64,000 nucleotides of DNA from Symbiodinium natans (GCA_905221605.1 CAJNDS010002337.1:271001-335000); one strand, 5' to 3'; shown: positions 19,100 through 30,705, numbered from the stretch's first letter. The notes: generated from the sequence alone by a model not told the origin. A program made the numbers and translations.

Positions 19100-20830
19100 A
19101 CCTGCACCCTAAACCCTATTGTTTTACATTCATAGAAGATGCCATATATATATATATATGTACATATATATATATACATTTGTTTTTTGATTTATTTCAG
19201 GCATGGTGTTCGTAAACTCTTCGGACCAGGACTTGAATTTCAGGGTTGTTCTGTGGACACCCTTTAGTTTTCCTTCATGTGGCGGCGGGCTGGGGGTGGG
19301 GAGGGTGTTGCTGATTTTGACAGATCCTTTCTTGAGGCGTGGCGCCGACGCGTCACGAGCATAATGCTGGGGGTAGGGCCATGCGGCCTGCTTGTAGCTG
19401 CGAACCCTCTCTGAGATACCCATTCCAAATTCTGCTACCAAAAATGGCACGTACTTGTGTGGGGCCGCTGTGCTGCTGTTGATTTTATAGGTCAAAAATG
19501 GCAAACAGTTCAACTTTTCTGGCCATAAAAACTCAGCTGATGTCTGTATACCTGAATCTAAACACACATGAGCTTTGTGATGTTTTGCATCTGTGTGTAT
19601 AAACACAGGACGGTGTTTACAAACAAGTGGTGTGCCTACAAGCAGACATCCTCTGCGTAGGATTGCAGATGCCCGATCGTAGCAATGATTATTATTACGA
19701 CCGCAATATGATTCAAATGTCCGGCTGGGACAATCGGTGTGCAAACTGAGCTTCGCGAGATGAAACCTCTCGCAATGTAGCGGCTGAGGTGCCGTTGCAT
19801 CTCAATACTTACTGAAATCGCAATTGAGCTATGTATGTAGTTCGTATATGTGTTGCGTGAAAAACTAAACGACTGGTTAGCCGTGTAAGAAGGTCAGTTA
19901 AATTTAAGTCAACTGACGTACGGCTTGAACTTAGACAAGCTACCGAAAATCACAAGTGTTATGATTATTGTTTCTGGTCATACCTTTATTGGGACATCTG
20001 TTTTAGTTAGAGGCCATTCGTCTTAAAAGCCAACTGCCGTTGCTAGAAGTTGCCTTTACATACAAGTTTACAAACATCTAGCAGACAACTGTAGATTGAA
20101 GCTAACGTCGACTCACCTTTTGAGCAAGTCGCCGTTGAGTCACCTGTTTAGTACCGTGCAGCTTCAACAGCTAAAGTCGTATAATTGACTCCTAGATATG
20201 TGCACAAGTGAAGCTAGCTTGCGTGAATTATTGCATCGGCGAGAATCGGCGATCTAGGAGAGTCTTATTCAATCAGAGATGAGAAATTAATTTGTGTTTC
20301 GCCACAACCCAACAAATAATGCGGTAGTTGATTCCGTGCATGTATAAATTATTCTTTGTTTTTGTTGCATCGATCTAGGTTTGATGTTGTTCGTTCCTAC
20401 AGCAGACCTAAGAGTCATGTCTTCATGCCAGACAGCATTATCTTCAAGACATGCAAGAGTGAGAAGTTGAGCCCTGAAACTATAAGCATAAAGACACACA
20501 GCGAATCCTCCATGAATAACACAAAGCACCAACTGTATCAGCAGGCAGTGCAAAGCAGGGTATTTACGACAGAATCGAAGGTTAGGTATGTCACGGCGGG
20601 GGTGTAGAACCAACTACAGCTGTAAGTACATGTGTGTGTGTGTGTGTTTGTTTGTTTGTTTGTTTGTTTGTTTGTGTGTTTGTGTGTTTGTGTGTCTGTG
20701 TGCATGAAAATGTGTGTGTGTGTGTGTGAGTGAGTGAGGTGCGTTTGTTGGTTTATGTATAAATACCAGTTTTAGAAATAAGCATAGGGAGAGATTTGCA
20801 TTTGTATATACATGCATAGATGAGATATGT
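19100..20830. other. AT-rich stretch without telomere-like repeats
   Basis: About 1.7 kb with no TTTAGGG/CCCTAAA, no recognised small element and clearly higher A+T than its neighbours. It holds a TA microsatellite at about 19146-19178 and GT/GTTT arrays at 20634-20740. Open frames on both strands (for example 204 codons on the minus strand at 19130-19744) lack domain signs and codon bias. It may be intergenic DNA beyond the SET gene or an insertion. Confidence 0.6.
20634..20740. repeat. GT/GTTT microsatellite
   Basis: (TG)n, then about seven TTTG units, then mixed TGTGTTTG units and another (TG)n. No coding meaning. Confidence 0.9.
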
Positions 20831-21045
20831 GCAGCACAAAGGAAACCTCCACTCTAAATCCTCTACCCTAAACCCCAAATCCTAAGCCCCGAACTCTAAA
20901 CCTTAAACCCAAACCCTAAACCCTGAACCCCACACCCTAAACCGTGAACCCTAAACCTGCTCAACCCCCAAACCCTAAACCTCAAACATCAAACCTAAAC
21001 CCTAAACCCCAAACCCTAAACCCTAAAAGCTCTTCTTGCACCCAG

Positions 21046-21109
21046 GGATCCGTGTCCCAAACCCGGTGGGCGGCCAGCGGAGCATGTGAACCTCGGGGCC
21101 ATGGACTGA
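21046..21109 (+). CDS. Possible terminal exon
   Basis: Acceptor CTTGCACCCAG after CCCTAAA repeats, TTTAGGG from 21115. One frame reads DPCPKPGGRPAEHVNLGAMD and stops at TGA. It has the usual flanking pattern but only 20 codons and other open frames, so confidence is low. It could be the end of the SET gene. Confidence 0.35.
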
Positions 21110-21252
21110 GGCTGGGGTTTAGGGTTTAGGGTTTGGGGTTTAGGGTTTTAGGGTTTAGGGTATAGGGTTTAGGGTTTAGGGTTTAGGGTTTAGGGTAGCC
21201 TTGCGGTATCATTCCCGTTTTGAGAGGGGCCAGGTTCCCATCTTTCTGTGTT

Positions 21253-21266
21253 TTAAGGTGTAGGGT

Positions 21267-21312
<46 letters not shown>

Positions 21313-21320
21313 GGTTGGGA
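21253..21320. repeat. Homogeneous TTGAGGG variant array
   Basis: About eight copies of TTGAGGG in tandem, distinct from the canonical TTTAGGG at 21115-21200. An example of local homogenisation of a mutated heptamer. Confidence 0.85.
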
Positions 21321-22740
21321 GTCGAGGGGAATAGGAGTCAGACGCATCTAGAAGCCAGCAGCCATGTCTTACTGGTACCACTCGGTGGCCCCTGCCGCTG
21401 GCACTTGTTAGTGGAGAGCCGAGGTTAGTCTGCATCTCGCAAGGCATTCCAGCAGCACGTTCTGCGCCAATGCGCGCTGCCGGTGCCAACGTGCTTGGTA
21501 CTGCCGCTTTGCTCGAACAAAGAAAACAAAAGATTCCTTGCCCCAAACCCTTGAGTATTTTGCACTCCGTGTTTGTTTCGAGTCGTCCTGCCGTCTTGCA
21601 CCCACGGGACACATTGGGATGCCTTGTCTCAGCCATTTCCGCGGCCCGAACTAAATCTCTGTTCTGCTTGATAGAACTAGGTGCCTGGGCCTTAAACAAA
21701 GGCAAAGGCAGAGCCACAGCTGCAGCTGACCCGAATCCGATGCTTCCCGTCTCAAGCCCGAAACCCTGAACCACAAACCCCGCGAAATCACAAAAGCCTC
21801 AAACCCTAAACCCGAACACCGAAACCCTAGACCTAAACCTGAGCCCCCCAAATCCAGACAGGCCTTAAGATCTCCGCGTCCTCTCAGACCAGCTTTGCTG
21901 GAGGGGCCATGGTTCTTTTCTCCCCTTTTGGATGGAAGAGACCAGGCCGCTTGACACAGAAAAGTTATAGGGTGCTAAAGGGAGGAGGGTTCAAGCGGGG
22001 CATGTAACCCAAGGTTCCCTAATGCTCCCAACTACTCCCTAAGGCTCCCTAAGGCTTCCCTAAGGTTCCCTAAAATTCCCTAGGTTGAGCCCCCCTCCCT
22101 TAAGAGGGTGTATCTGGGGCTTCGTTTAGGGTTTAGGGTTTAGGGTTTAGGGTCCCTACTATTCCGGGGGGGGGGTATGCCCAATATCTATGGTGCTGTG
22201 TTGTAGGGTTTGGCAGTCGCAGGAAGAGTTAGTGGTTATCCCTTTAAGTGTAGCCCCTCCATAATGACAGTTTTTACTACTTCAAAGGCACGCTCTAAGT
22301 AAACAAGCCCCTGTATGGCGTTTCGCTGCGTAGGGTCGTCATTTGTTTTACTTGATGGGCTGCTGCGCGGTTTTGGTAGAGGAAGGTTGTAGAAGAAGGG
22401 TTGGTGTGGTGTTATCTGCGGTCGTTCATGTTCATCGCACTGAAGTTTGGGTGCGAGAATTGCATGACACCAAACCTAAACTGCTGGGGAAAGACGCGAG
22501 ACGCTGGAATTCAAGTTTTAGGTTTTGGGGCGTAGAGTGGCGGAGGATTGATTACGCTTTCCCCAATAGGGTCTGGCGAATGCACTTTGTGCGGCGCCCT
22601 CTTTTTTTGGACGTTCCACGAACTCCGAGGCAACCTTACGAGACAGCAACCTCGGCAAAGACAAGGGGTTCTGCCGCGTACAGGCAAACCAACTACTCCC
22701 TAAACCCTAAACCCTAAACCCTAAACCCTAAACCCTATTC
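21321..22740. other. Unresolved stretch with weak coding signals
   Basis: Overlapping frames at 21470-21769 (+) and 21253-21774 (-) and a frame at 22343-22717 (+) show no recognisable domain. An AG at 21857 precedes an open piece reading TGLKISASSQTSFAGGAMVL, possibly an exon. The rest is degenerate repeat. I see no firm gene. Confidence 0.4.
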
Positions 22741-22744
22741 GAAG

Positions 22745-22800
22745 CTGCATCTCCCTCGAGGCGCCCCTCCATCCGCCAGAAGCTTGAAAGGCCCTCTTCA
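22745..22800 (+). CDS. Exon, Ser/Arg-rich segment
   Basis: Acceptor ATTCGAAG after CCCTAAA, TTTAGGG-type repeats from 22805. The frame reads AASPSRRPSIRQKLERPSSL, a disordered basic segment with possible phosphosites. It may open the acidic-protein gene that ends at 27260. Confidence 0.45.
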
Positions 22801-23891
22801 CTGCTTTAGGGTTTGGGGTTGATGGTTTGGGGAAGGGTTTTGGGTTTTGCGTTTAGGGCTTAGGGTTAAGGGTTTAGGGGCTTAGAGGTTAGGGTGCAGG
22901 GTTTAGGGCTTAGAGGTTAGGGTGGAGGGTTTCAGGGTCTTGGGGTTCTACAAGTAATCAATTCTCAGAGATGGGTTGTTTTGCCGGGCTTCACGCATTG
23001 CATCGAGTTCATGGTGTGTGCGTGTGTTCACTTGGAGATGATTGCGCTTTATAGCGGACTTTCAGTGGTTGGCGCCTCCTTGTGCGGGGGGGTTGGGTCT
23101 TAGCACTTCGGATGCCAGCAAGCAGTTCGAAACGGAGGTGACAATCGCACTCAGACGGGTTTAGGGGGTTTCGGGCGTTGGGATTAGGGGAGGTTTAGAG
23201 GGCTTAGGGGGTTGAATGTCGAGGCTCCTGGGTCGAGAGAGGCATTTTTTGTTGCCAAGCGGCTTCCGTAAACCCACGAGGTTCTGGACTCAGGCTCTTC
23301 AGCGGGCTTCAGCAAGCCTAAACCCCGAAAGGTTTCCTGAAGCCCAATCGACCACCTCAAACCTCAGCTCGAACTGCTACAGCCCTCACCATCAACAACA
23401 AACATCAAAGAATCAAAGACCTCAAAACGCCCTTAGCCCTCAAGCGCTTTAGGGTTTTGGGGTTCAGGGCTCGGGGCCAACCAACCGGAACGGAGCTTAC
23501 ATCCGAAATCTCCTGGAGCCCTAGCTGAGGACGCCTGAGGATCCTAGACAGCCTACACACCCTGAACCCTGTAAAGCCTTGTGAGCCCTGTGAAGCCTGC
23601 TAAGCCCTCCAGCCCTTGACCTCGAAAGCCCTATGAAGAACAGCCTTAACGCCTTCAATCCTCAAAACTGAAGCCTAAAAGCCCTGCAGGCCCACCCCGA
23701 AAAATGGATAATGTGCGAATGGAGCTGAAGATACCACCTCGGAGGGCAGATAGGTTTCTCGAGCCCCTTCAGCCCTAAACCCTAAACCCTAAACCCTAAA
23801 CCCTAAACCCTAAACCCTAAACCCTAAACCCTAAACCCCCACTGGCTGGGCTACTAAGCCTTACGGAAACCCGAAGATCGGCCCTTTGCAG

Positions 23892-23955
23892 GCGCAAGTC
23901 CCTCCAGGATGAGTTGATGCAAGCCTCCGAGACCGAGGAAGAGGACGGTCTTGGG
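23892..23955 (+). CDS. Exon, acidic tail segment
   Basis: Acceptor CCCTTTGCAG|GC and donor G|GTTTAG supplied by the repeat. The frame reads RKSLQDELMQASETEEEDGL. It sits exactly between CCCTAAA (23775-23838) and TTTAGGG (23956 on). No family recognised. Confidence 0.55.
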
Positions 23956-25003
23956 GTTTAGGGTTTAGGGTTTGGGGTTTAGGGTTTAGGGTTTAGGGCT
24001 TAGTGTTTAGGCCTCGACGGGGTTACTTAGGGGCGGGTGTGCGAGCCTCTTGAGAGGGCTGGATGTTACGGTTCTGAAGCTTCGAGCTCAAACTCCGAGG
24101 CCCGGAGCTTATGGAGGCTTAGGACGTTTCGTGCAGGACGAAAAGGGAATCAATGGTTGGATGGTGGTCTGAACCCTGAACTCAACAGACATTCCAATGT
24201 TTTGGGGCTGGGCCGGGCAGAAGCCATGGACACCAGGTTTAAGGCAGAGGGTGCTGGGTTTAGTGTAGAGTTTGGGGTGCAGGGTTTAGGTTTCTGGGCT
24301 GCGCTTCGGGCTAATTACTTCAGCACTGTCACAGATCGCACTAGGGTGGTGAGAACTTCTTCCCGTGGAGCAGCGTGGTGCTTTAACCTTCATGCGGTCC
24401 CTTTTCGGATGCCCTATATGTCTGGGTCCGCAGCAGGGACACAGAGTAAGGGGCCATGCCTACCCTAAACCCTAGACACTATAAAACAAAAGTATCTATA
24501 AACCTTATCAACCCCATAAACCCCACACATCCCACCCCCATAAGCCCCAAAACCCTGTGAACCCTACAAACCCGAATCCCGAAAAACCCGACACCCTAAA
24601 CCTTAAAATAAACCATACACCCTAAACCCTACATACACTCTACACCCTACACCCTAAACCCTATAAACCCTGCACCCTCAACCCTAGAAACCCGAGAAAC
24701 CCTACAAACCGTATAGACCCGACAAACCCTGTAAAACCCTGGAAACCCCAAACCAGGGGTACAGATTCTCTTGGGAGGAAGGCCCCTGACATACTCCTGT
24801 AAACCCTACACCCCACACCCTAATTAAGCCCTACATTCGAAACCTTACATAAACCGACAAAAACCTGCACCCTAAACCCTAAGCCCTATAAACCTTGCGC
24901 CCTAAACCCTAAACACTAAACCCTAAACCCTGAACCCTAAACCCTAAACCCTAAACCCCGGATTCTTTTGGAAGGCCCTTTGACATCCTCCCATGCGCCG
25001 CAG

Positions 25004-25068
25004 GCTGCGGAGAGCCTGGAGCATGCCAACACCGAGGCGAAGGAAGTCCCGGGACCCAGCTGCTCTAC
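25004..25068 (+). CDS. Exon, acidic helical segment
   Basis: Acceptor GCGCCGCAG|GC and donor CTAC|GTAGGG. The frame reads AAESLEHANTEAKEVPGPSC. CCCTAAA repeats lie upstream and TTTAGGG starts at 25081. Same style as the 23892 and 25667 exons, so probably the same gene. Confidence 0.55.
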
Positions 25069-25148
25069 GTAGGGCTTTTTGGGTTTAGGGTTTAGGGTTT
25101 AGGGTTTAGGGTTTAGGGTTTAGGGTTTAGGGTTTAGGGTTTAGGGCT

Positions 25149-25180
25149 TACCCTCAGCACCTTGGGGACTTTTTTGGGGA
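25149..25180 (+). repeat. Distant copy of the 10.5-kb exon-end module
   Basis: TACCCTCAGCACCTTGGGGA and then CTTTTTTGGGG, as at 10527, 10612 and 10676. It follows a TTTAGGG tract. It shows that this module has moved or was captured more than once. Confidence 0.75.
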
Positions 25181-25438
25181 CATCACGGGGTGTGAAGGGG
25201 TTACAGGGTTTTCTAGTATTTGCAGGGCTTATGGGTTTTTTAGGGGTTCTGTTTTGGAGGGCTTGTAGGCTTTCTAGGGTTTGCAGGCTTTATGGGGTTT
25301 GTAGGCTTTCTAGGGTTTGTAGGGCTCATGGAGTTTGTAGGCTTTATAGGGTTTGTAGGGCTTTTGGGGATTTGGGTTTCTTTTGGGGTTTAGGCTGCTA
25401 ACTTGAAGCCCTGGCCTGGACCATATGTCCCACGCCTA

Positions 25439-25587
25439 CTTGGAGGCTCGTGGTACGTATTCACCAAGTATAGCAGCTGTACTTATAACTTATAACTGTA
25501 CTTACAACCACAGTAGGGCACTTCAGGGGCTAATAAGTGGGTTATAAGTACAGTTATACTTGGTTATAAGTACCATGAGCCTCCAAG
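25439..25587. mobile_element. F1 foldback element copy
   Basis: The ends CTTGGAGGCTCGTGGTACGT and GTACCATGAGCCTCCAAG are inverted; the shared G/C change (GGCTC / GAGCC) keeps the arms paired, a compensatory difference. An extra F1 right end (TGATTCTCCAAG) lies at 25625-25636. Confidence 0.75.
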
Positions 25588-25666
25588 TAAACCCTAAACC
25601 CTAAACCCTGAACCCATAAGTAGCATGATTCTCCAAGTGCGGGGTCTCGAGATGTCCGGCGCCCAG

Positions 25667-25743
25667 GAGGACGACGATTCTGGCGAAGACGAGATATGGT
25701 ATGGAAACGACGAGGCCGGCTCGGATGGTTGCAAAAGATTCGC
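25667..25743 (+). CDS. Exon, acidic segment
   Basis: Acceptor GCGCCCAG|G. The frame reads EDDDSGEDEIWYGNDEAGSD then GCKRF. In-frame codons continue upstream to MSGAQ, so this could also be an initiating exon. TTTAGGG follows from 25750. Disordered acidic protein of unknown function. Confidence 0.55.
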
Positions 25744-25963
25744 GTGTAGGGTTTAGGGTTTAGGGTTTAGGGAGGTTCCGATGCTTATTTGGCATCCTGA
25801 GGCCTTGCCAAGCCTTCTGGGGGAACGTTTGATGGAGGAGTTTGTGCTGCATTCTTCAGGATCAGACTTCCTGTACAAGGGGCCCTCTCTTCATAGGCAA
25901 AGACCCGCCACGACGCCCAGCGTCATCCGTCACCTTTTTTTTACGGGTTACTTTGGGCGTCGG

Positions 25964-26050
25964 AAGAATGACTAAGAGTATTCCCTTCAGGTCCCTTTTG
26001 CAATTATGCTAGACTAAACCCCCCCCCCAAACCCTATTCTAATAGCCTTA
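25964..26050. mobile_element. F5 element copy
   Basis: GAATGACTAAGAGTATTCCC near one end, CCCTATTCTAATAGCC near the other. Copies at 34318, 46884 and 51380 share both motifs and the spacing. Confidence 0.6.
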
Positions 26051-26150
26051 GCTAGCCCCTACAGTCGGCTCCCCAAACAAGCCCTCTAAGCAGCAACCGG
26101 AGCAGCCTGATGCTCTGAGATTGCTAAACCCTTGAAGGAGGGCCCTAAGC

Positions 26151-26249
26151 TTGGGATGTTCCCCCTTACACCAACAGTCCTTAATGGGGATTATAGGGGG
26201 GTGCTAGAATCCCTATTTAGGACTGCTAGTAGAAGGGGGAACATCCCAA
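26151..26249. mobile_element. F3 foldback element copy
   Basis: TTGGGATGTTCCCCCTTACA and AAGGGGGAACATCCCAA are near-perfect inverted ends. The inner CAACAGTCCTTAATGGGGAT pairs with ATCCCTATTTAGGACTG. The whole element can fold as one long hairpin. Confidence 0.8.
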
Positions 26250-26997
26250 CCCTAAACCCTAGACCCTAAACCCTAAACCCTAAACCCTAAACCCCAAACC
26301 CCAAACCCTAATAGCCTAATAGCCTAAGCCCCGAGACGCCAAGCCAAAAGCCGCCACACGCCCCATGACAGCAAGCGGCCCCTTGGCTTCGCGGAGCCCA
26401 AAACTCCCAAAACTCCCAACTCCCTGACCTAAGGTTTAGGGTTTTGGGTTAAGCTCCCTAAACTCCCTAAACTCCCCAAACTCCCTAAACTCCCCGAGCT
26501 CCCTAAACTCCCTAAACTCCCTAAACCCTGAACCCCAAACCCTGAACCCTGAACCCCTTGGCTGCGCTGCTCTGGCAGGGGCCACTGCCGGGCCGGGCAC
26601 TCTGCTTTCTCTTTCCATCCTGATTTTTGGTTTTAGGGTTTAGGGTTTAGGGTCTAGGGTTTCGGGGTCTGTTTCGTTGGGGGTTTGGGACCTCAGACTC
26701 AGGGGTGGTCAGGACTTTTGTGGCGGCAGTCCTCTCTGGGTAGACGGAGAGCCCCCTTAAACATCCCCAAAGCAGTATCCCTGCGGTTGCCTCGGAAGAA
26801 GCCCAGAAACCCTTAAGCACCCTAAACTCGAAGGGAGGTTACATGGTCCCTTTATATGGTGCCTTAAATATTGTTTACCTTCTTTAAAGGTTTCTGAAGT
26901 ATGGGCCTTGGGTTTTATCGGGTATTTAAATGTCTATAAGGGTTCCCCAAACTATAGGGGCCCATATCCCGGTGCCACGTAGTCACGTAGCTGCCCT

Positions 26998-27192
26998 ACT
27001 TGGAGGTACATGAGTAGCAAAAAGGCTTAGCAGTCCCTGAAGTGGGTGGTTGGCAAAATTCTGATCCCTTTTTGGGGTACCCTAAATATTAGGTGCCGTA
27101 TTGTAATAGGGAACCCAAAAAGGGACCATAGTTTTGACAACCACCCAAGTAGGGATAGAAGTAGAGATACCATACATGTAGCCTCAACTCCA
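26998..27192. mobile_element. F1 element with a nested F10-like element
   Basis: Outer arms: CTTGGAGGTACATGAGTAG and ATACCATACATGTAGCCTCA. Inside, GGGTGGTTGGCAAAA at 27043 and TTTTGACAACCACCC ending at 27147 form a second inverted pair around CCCTTTTTGGGGTACC. One small element has landed in another. Confidence 0.6.
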
Positions 27193-27193
27193 G

Positions 27194-27260
27194 AGAAGCT
27201 TTCGCCCACAAATCAGGTGGCTTTGGCGAGGATGACGAGAGTGAGGCCACCACCTTGTAG
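27194..27260 (+). CDS. Terminal exon of the acidic protein
   Basis: Acceptor CAACTCCAG. The frame reads EAFAHKSGGFGEDDESEATT then L and TAG at 27258-27260. The acidic style matches the 23.9 and 25.7 kb exons. It lies right after a nested F1/F10 element whose end is next to the acceptor. Confidence 0.6.
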
Positions 27261-28407
27261 CCTAGCAAAGCCTTAAACCCTAAACCCTAAACCCTAAACC
27301 CTAAACCCTAAACCCCTCTCTAGAAGCCCGAAGAACCCTCACAAACTTAGAGTTCCAAAGAGCTCGTCTAAACTTCCGAACCCTTGCATCAAAAAAAAGC
27401 CCTTTTCTTTGGGACCTGACTCCTCAGACCCCTCTCTGGAAGCCCCCTGACCCTGCGAACCTCCTGCCTGCCGGACCCCCTGGGACTGGAACCTGTCTGG
27501 GACCGGCCGCTTGCTGAAAGACCACAAAACTTATTGAAGGAAGCCCTCACTAGTGGACAAAGTTGTTTGTGCGAGGTCAAGAAAAGCCGTAGTATGGAGT
27601 TTAAATCCCGAGTGAAGGTTAAGAGGCCCAAAAAGCTCTAAGAACCCTGTGCCAGACCCTTTGCCCATAGTGGTCTTACAGAGATTTTGTGCTAGGACTC
27701 ACAGAATCATCAAAAAACTCGGCGCAGCTCCTAAAATGGTACCGGTGAACGCCTTCTGTATCCTTAGGTACCCGTACCCTTATCATCGAAGCCCCACAGA
27801 AGACACCCCCGAATTTCGGAAACCACCGGATGTGTCTCTAACAGGGGCTCCCCTGACAGGAAAGCTACCCCAATGTGAATACGAAGGGTAATACGGTTGG
27901 GGACTTTAGGGTTGAGGGTTTAGGGGTTTCCGTTTAGAGGGTTGTAAGTTATATGGGGGTTTCCGAAAATTGGGGTACTGTACCCTTTTTGTGGTCCCCT
28001 GAAAAATTCTATTCTATTTGGGGCATCAAAGGGGTACCCCTATTTTGGGAGAGACTCGTACCCAAAAAGGGCTACAGGGCTACCGGGTCATAGGGTTTGA
28101 GGGCTTAGGCATGAAACCCTTAAAAAGTGGTCAACCCCTGAGTCTCCTGTGATCTCCATCCACCGAGCCCAATGCCCCTTAATCAAGGAACATGCCTGAG
28201 ATAACAAGCAGGATCCCTAGATTTTTATCATGGAGTGTTTAAGGACCCCTTGATTACGGCTTACGCTGTAAGTGGTTTCGACATTGGGGCTGATTTCATC
28301 CCATTGCAAAAGATGTCGATGTCGCTTGTTACTTCCTTCTGCCCTTTGGTTATGGTTTACTTCGTTCCGCCTTTTGGCTATGGCTCAACGTCGTGTCTTA
28401 TTGCCAG
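27261..28407. other. Spacer with repeats and an F4 copy
   Basis: CCCTAAA at 27268-27316, then a stretch without clear exons (overlapping frames at 27389-27891 carry no domain signs), then an F4-type pair at about 27950-28066 (GGGGGTTTCCGAAAATTGGG and GGTACCCCTATTTTGGG). Probably intergenic, as a stop lies upstream at 27260. Confidence 0.45.
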
Positions 28408-28485
28408 GAGAGCTCCTTCATGGACGACGACGAGATTGAGGCGGCAGACCCCCTCCCACACATGAGACGAAGTCTTGGGACTTGG
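28408..28485 (+). CDS. Exon, acidic segment
   Basis: Strong acceptor TGTCTTATTGCCAG|G. The frame reads ESSFMDDDEIEAADPLPHMR then RSLGT. Donor either GTCTTG at 28472 or G|GTTTGG at 28486. No family recognised. Confidence 0.55.
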
Positions 28486-29256
28486 GTTTGGGCTTTGGTA
28501 TTTAGGGTTGAGGGTTTAGGGTTGTCGGCTACATTCGCATGGGGAGAAACGCAGCTGGAGCAAGTCTATTAGTGCCTCTTGGGGCGGGGGTTTAGGGTGT
28601 TGGGTTTTTTTGGGGTTCGAACCCCGGATAGTTCTATAAGTATCGTTACCATATTCTTGACTTATAGCCACCCATGCAGCTCCGAGTAACACATACCTCC
28701 AGTGCGCGGGAACCCTGAGAAAAGGAACATCCCTCAAGAGGGGTACAGCCCTGATTTGGGAAACCCCGCTTTAGGGGCTTTAGGGGCTCGAGGGCTGAGG
28801 GCCCGAAACCCTAAACCCTAAACCCTAAACCCTAAACCCTAAACCCTATAACCTTAAGGCCTAAACCGCCGCTCGGTTTTACTCGGCCAAAACCTGGGCA
28901 CAGGGAGCCGAGATGCGTGGCGACCGAGAGAACCAAGACGCGCCGGTGTGCCCAGCGTCCTTGTTTTGGGTTTATTAGGGTGGATTCTCATTATAACGTT
29001 CGGACGGCAACACCGGTTTCTCAGCGTCGGAGTACTAGGGCCACGCACTCGGCGCTGGCGCGTCACGCGCCAAAAGGGCTAAAGCCGAAGCCCTATGCCC
29101 CAACCTCGAAAAACCTTGCACCCTGATTTCGGAGCTCCCAATTCCAGCCAACTCGGGTCCCGCAACAGCTTCACAACTGGCTTGCTGCGCAGGAGCTTAA
29201 CAGCATGCGGTATGCAACACATCATCTGGCTTCCTTGTTACGGCAACTTCTGTACC

Positions 29257-29376
29257 CCAAGTGGGTATTTCCTGAAATAGGGGTACCCCCTTTATACCCC
29301 CAAATAGAATGAAATCTCCTTAAAGAAACCCCCCCCCCCCAAACAAAGGGTACCCCTATGTTCGGAAACGCCCAAG
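29257..29376. mobile_element. F4 element copy with poly-C insert
   Basis: CAAGTGGGTATTTCCTGAAA and GGTACC on the left, GGGTACCCCTATGTTCGGAA and ACGCCCAAGT on the right, an inverted pair. A C run and A run interrupt the centre. A related pair spans 29611-29760. Confidence 0.5.
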
Positions 29377-29541
29377 TAGCTTCCGAAAGCATCCCCTCTA
29401 GGGCAACCTAAACCCTAAACCCTAAACCCGAAACCCGAAACCCGAAACCCGAAACCCTAAACCCTAAACCCTAAACCCTAAACCCGAAACCCTAAACCCT
29501 AAACCCTTACCCTAAACCCTATACCCTACATGTAAACCAAG

Positions 29542-29611
29542 GATTCTGGACTGGCAGCGCGCTCAGTCTTCGAGTCAGGCCTCTAAAGCGGTGCCCAGAT
29601 ACTCCGATATG
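29542..29611 (+). CDS. Exon, unknown product
   Basis: Acceptor GTAAACCAAG|G and donor ATATG|GTCATT. The frame reads ILDWQRAQSSSQASKAVPRY then SDM. CCCTAAA repeats lie upstream (29405-29530). Its donor coincides with the start of an F4-type element. Confidence 0.5.
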
Positions 29612-29819
29612 GTCATTTCCCAAAATTGGGGTACCAGGGTTTAGGGTCTAGGGTTAGGGTTTAGGGTTTAGGGTTCCCTTTTATGAATAGAATTCCTTAA
29701 AGGGACCCCCCCCCAAAAAAAAAAAAAAAAAAAGTAGCCTCTATTTTCGGAAATGCCCCATACCTTTTTTGTTACGGAGCACGCCTGAGGCTTTTGGGCT
29801 TCTGTCCCAAGACCTCTGG

Positions 29820-29953
29820 GTAGGGTTTAGGGTTTAGGGTTTAGGGTTTAGGGTTTAGGGTTTAGGGTTTAGGGTTTAGGGTTTAGGGTTTAGGGTTTAG
29901 GGTTTAGGGTTTAGGGTTTAGGGTTTAGGGTTTAGGGTTTAGGGTTTAGGGTG
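29820..29953. repeat. TTTAGGG tract, about 19 units
   Basis: An almost perfect G-strand array of about 134 bp. The matching C-strand array is at 30572-30705, with similar length and about 620 bp between. Confidence 0.9.
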
Positions 29954-30491
29954 TCTTGGGTCGGATCGGGACCCTTCACTTTGGGTGATTTAAGGAATAT
30001 GGGCGGACGTCAAAATACCATGTATGCAAAATATGATGCAAGTGCGATATGAAGTTCCGCTCTTGCTGGTTTATGTCTTCGCCACAAGGCGGCACCATGC
30101 GTATATGCAGGTTTCAGGCTCTTCCCCATGTAGGCGCTAGGATAGCGCTAGCGAGACGCTAGTGTTCCTTTCCAAAGGCTAACATTTTAGGGTTTAGCGT
30201 GTAGGGTTTAGGGTTTAGAGCGATCCAGCTTCGGGAAGCTTAAGTAGTATAGGCGGCCTGCGTTTTAGGTAAGACTGTGGAACATTGCGTTACACACCCT
30301 GAACCCTACACCCTAAACCCTGTGGTTGCTCCTGATGCATACTGCCAGCGTGCCAAAATTCTAAAGTCATGCGGCGAAATCTGCGCTAGGTTGGCGCTAG
30401 CATCGCGCTAGCACATATGAAGGGAAACTGCTTGCGGTGGCCACTTGCCCATCCAAGACATAAAGCAGTACTAAGACAGCTGATTTGAAAC

Positions 30492-30566
30492 ATGGCCAAC
30501 CTGGAAGAGCAAAGCACTACTAGCTCGAGCTCAAGTAGCTCCAGTAGTTCCGAAGATGAGTCTTAA
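30492..30566 (+). CDS. Small Ser-rich frame with acidic end
   Basis: ATG at 30492 opens a 24-residue frame of the type MANLEEQST, ten serines, EDES and stop TAA. It sits between a TTTAGGG and a CCCTAAA array, thus in the position of an intron under the general rule, and an in-frame TGA is just upstream. It may be a micro-ORF or chance. Confidence 0.25.
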   Translation: MANLEEQSTTSSSSSSSSSSEDES

Positions 30567-30571
30567 AATCT

Positions 30572-30705
30572 AAACCCTAAACCCTAAACCCTAAACCCTA
30601 AACCCTAAACCCTAAACCCTAAACCCTAAACCCTAAACCCTAAACCCTAAACCCTAAACCCTAAACCCTAAACCATAAACCCTAAACCCTAAACCCTAAA
30701 CCTTA
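30572..30705. repeat. CCCTAAA tract, about 19 units
   Basis: C-strand counterpart of the 29820 array. Followed at 30720 by a TTTAGGG-type tract with hardly any sequence between, so no exon separates the two orientations here. Confidence 0.9.

Noticed and set aside
19130-19744. 204-codon minus-strand open frame
   Set aside because: Lies in AT-rich DNA, ends in a TA microsatellite translated as Tyr/Ile, no codon bias and no recognised domain.
21253-21774. 173-codon minus-strand frame
   Set aside because: Ends in translated repeats at both sides and lies opposite a shorter + frame; no coding sign on either.
22343-22717. 124-codon + strand frame
   Set aside because: Only an alternative start codon, no domain, and it runs into CCCTAAA repeat translation at its end.
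28610-28690. tRNA gene suggested by GGGGTTCGAACCCCG
   Set aside because: No acceptor or anticodon stem around it; it is part of a degraded foldback element.
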